From Flavobacterium sp. UMI-01 (GTDB taxonomy: Bacteria > Bacteroidota > Bacteroidia > Flavobacteriales > Flavobacteriaceae): 64,000 nt of DNA. The notes beneath the pieces were generated by a model. It made no database searches, was not told where the DNA came from, and saw only the letters and a program-made list of their open reading frames with translations. Shown here piece after piece: positions 63,901-64,000 of this stretch. Numbering within the stretch: position 1 is the first letter of the stretch; each line of letters starts with the position of its first letter. A program made the position numbers and the translations under genes. The DNA lies in contig NZ_BPLU01000069.1 in the NCBI RefSeq assembly GCF_019656315.1, positions 62,001-126,000 on the forward strand, given 5' to 3'.

Positions 63901-64000
63901 TTGTCGAAGAAGAACAAGCTCCTGATGTCGCTGTAATCGTATAGGAACCCGCGGGTGCTGTTACTGAATTACCTGAAATAACAACTCCCGTTGAAGGACT
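60992..64000 (-). CDS. Giant repetitive adhesin with T9SS type-B sorting domain (5' end outside window)
   Basis: The frame is open from the right edge to the stop at 60992, at least 1002 residues, so the N-terminus is missing. The array is made of 157-residue units, each two half-modules of 80 and 77 residues with two Cys (QPTC and LGxC) and the theme ATGSFTITNYN, TAPAGSYT. After the array, residues read IPPQIQFESKNECEDKD, an Ig-like segment, and then the type-B C-terminal signal: GISPDGNGSNDFL, IFDRYGIRVYDQ and GWIYLIR. T9SS type-B cargo needs a PorP/SprF partner, which is encoded next. It is probably a surface adhesin, perhaps SprB-like in role. Confidence 0.92.
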   Translation of the reverse strand, partial: SPSTGVVISGNSVTAPAGSYTITATSGACSSSTNVTVNAQPVTPPAPTLSAAVTQPTCTVATGSFTITNYNASYTYTASPSAGVTISGNTVTAPAGNYTLTAALGACVSTPSSSKTINAQPVTPPVPTISAVVQPTCSVATGSFTIMNYNASYTYTVSPSTGVVISGNSVTAPAGSYTITATSGACSSSTNVTVNAQPVTPPAPTLSAAVTQPTCTVATGSFTITNYNASYTYTASPSAGVIISGNTVTAPAGNYTLTATLGTCVSMPSSSRTINAQPVIPPVPTISAVVQPTCSVATGSFTIMNYNASYTYTVSPSTGVVISGNSVTAPAGSYTVTTTLGACSSSTNVTVNAQPVTPPAPTLSAAVTQPTCAVATGSFTITNYNASYTYTASPSAGVTISGNTVTAPAGNYTLTATLGTCVSTPSSSKTINAQPVTPPVPTISAVVQPTCSIATGSFTITNYNVAYTYAVSPSTGVVISGNSVTAPAGSYTVTATLGACSSSTNVTVNAQPVTPPAPTLSAAVTQPTCTVATGSFTITNYNASYTYTASPSAGVTISGNTVTAPAGNYTLTATLGTCVSIPSSSKTINAQPVTPPVPTISAVVQPTCSVATGSFTITNYNVAYTYTVSPSTGVVISGNSVTAPAGSYTFTATLGACSSSTNVTVNAQPVTPPAPTLSAAVTQPTCTVATGSFTITNYNASYTYTASPSAGVIISGNTVTAPAGNYTLTATLGTCVSIPSSSKTINAQPVTPPVPTISAVVQPTCSVATGSFTITNYNVAYTYAVSPSTGVVISGNSVTAPAGSYTVTATLGACSSTVSVLINPIPPQIQFESKNECEDKDYIVTATALNNSYDPNAVNYEWRDNLGNIVGTNSAELNVSDVVNSMIGIVSYPLTFTLKVSSSTTQCSTINNIIIESVFCNIQKGISPDGNGSNDFLDLRAMDVKYIQIFDRYGIRVYDQHNYKDQWKGQSNKGEELPSATYYYVIEFNNGTSRTGWIYLIR
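61530..64000. repeat. 471-bp tandem repeats inside the adhesin gene
   Basis: The marker TTACCGGTTG recurs at 61990, 62461, 62932, 63403 and 63874, exactly 471 bases apart each time (157 codons). Units are highly similar at DNA level, with a few substitutions each. The array runs off the right edge. Confidence 0.95.

Noticed and set aside
61530..64000. CRISPR or intergenic satellite
   Set aside because: The 471-bp units keep one open frame with a consistent protein pattern, so they are coding.

Overview
The window looks like chromosomal DNA of a Flavobacterium-type member of the Bacteroidota. The evidence is an AT-rich sequence, promoters of the TTTG-N18-20-TAnnTTTG type, no Shine-Dalgarno sites, gliding and type IX secretion (T9SS) genes (sprA, remB, gldD, gldE, a PorP/SprF protein, a T9SS type-B sorting domain), and a full Alternative Complex III respiratory operon. 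No integrase, transposase, phage gene or CRISPR array is visible.

Layout. 1-2.2 kb: small accessory genes separated by imperfect palindromes that behave like integron attC sites, giving a cassette-array-like island without a visible integrase. 2.35-2.46 kb: a structured RNA-like element. 2.5-5.5 kb: remB, a VanZ-like gene and gcvH. 5.5-6.3 kb: six tandem 130-bp units with palindromic junctions. 6.4-16.5 kb: maeB-ruvA-sprA, read leftward, with the giant T9SS translocon gene last. 16.6-19.3 kb: a CBS protein, queG (no normal start codon) and ruvB. 19.4-30.7 kb: one leftward operon, actABCDEF-coxB-coxA, carrying electrons from quinol through ACIII to a cytochrome oxidase. 30.9-40.5 kb: a SPOR protein, a PAP2-GtrA-GT39 operon, an MFS exporter, an exported PEBP-YHYH-phosphoesterase operon, and RNase E/G. 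40.7-44.7 kb: a 30-residue basic protein, HU, then mutY-ssb-gldE-gldD. 44.8-49 kb: an HMA lipoprotein, an EamA transporter and an M16 peptidase pair. 49.2-58.1 kb: rplU-rpmA, acyl-CoA dehydrogenase, anmK, exbB-exbD-tonB-like, folC, tRNA-Val, a glycosyltransferase and miaE. 58.1-64 kb: OmpA-like lattice protein, PorP/SprF protein and a huge repetitive adhesin running off the right edge.

How the genes work together. Several loci belong to one cell-surface machine: SprA is the outer-membrane translocon, GldD and GldE support gliding and secretion, RemB contributes to motility, and the adhesin with its PorP/SprF and OmpA partners is a likely T9SS cargo system. The exbBD-tonB-like set resembles proton-motive-force transducers. 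The ACIII-oxidase operon builds the proton motive force these machines use.

The most unusual structures are the attC-like cassette boundaries at the left end, where each segment's two ends match each other. Next are the 130-bp palindromic repeats beside sprA, the exact 471-bp (157-residue) repeats of the adhesin, the queG start problem, and the PEBP-YHYH-phosphoesterase operon. All family calls were made by reading the sequence; no database search was run.
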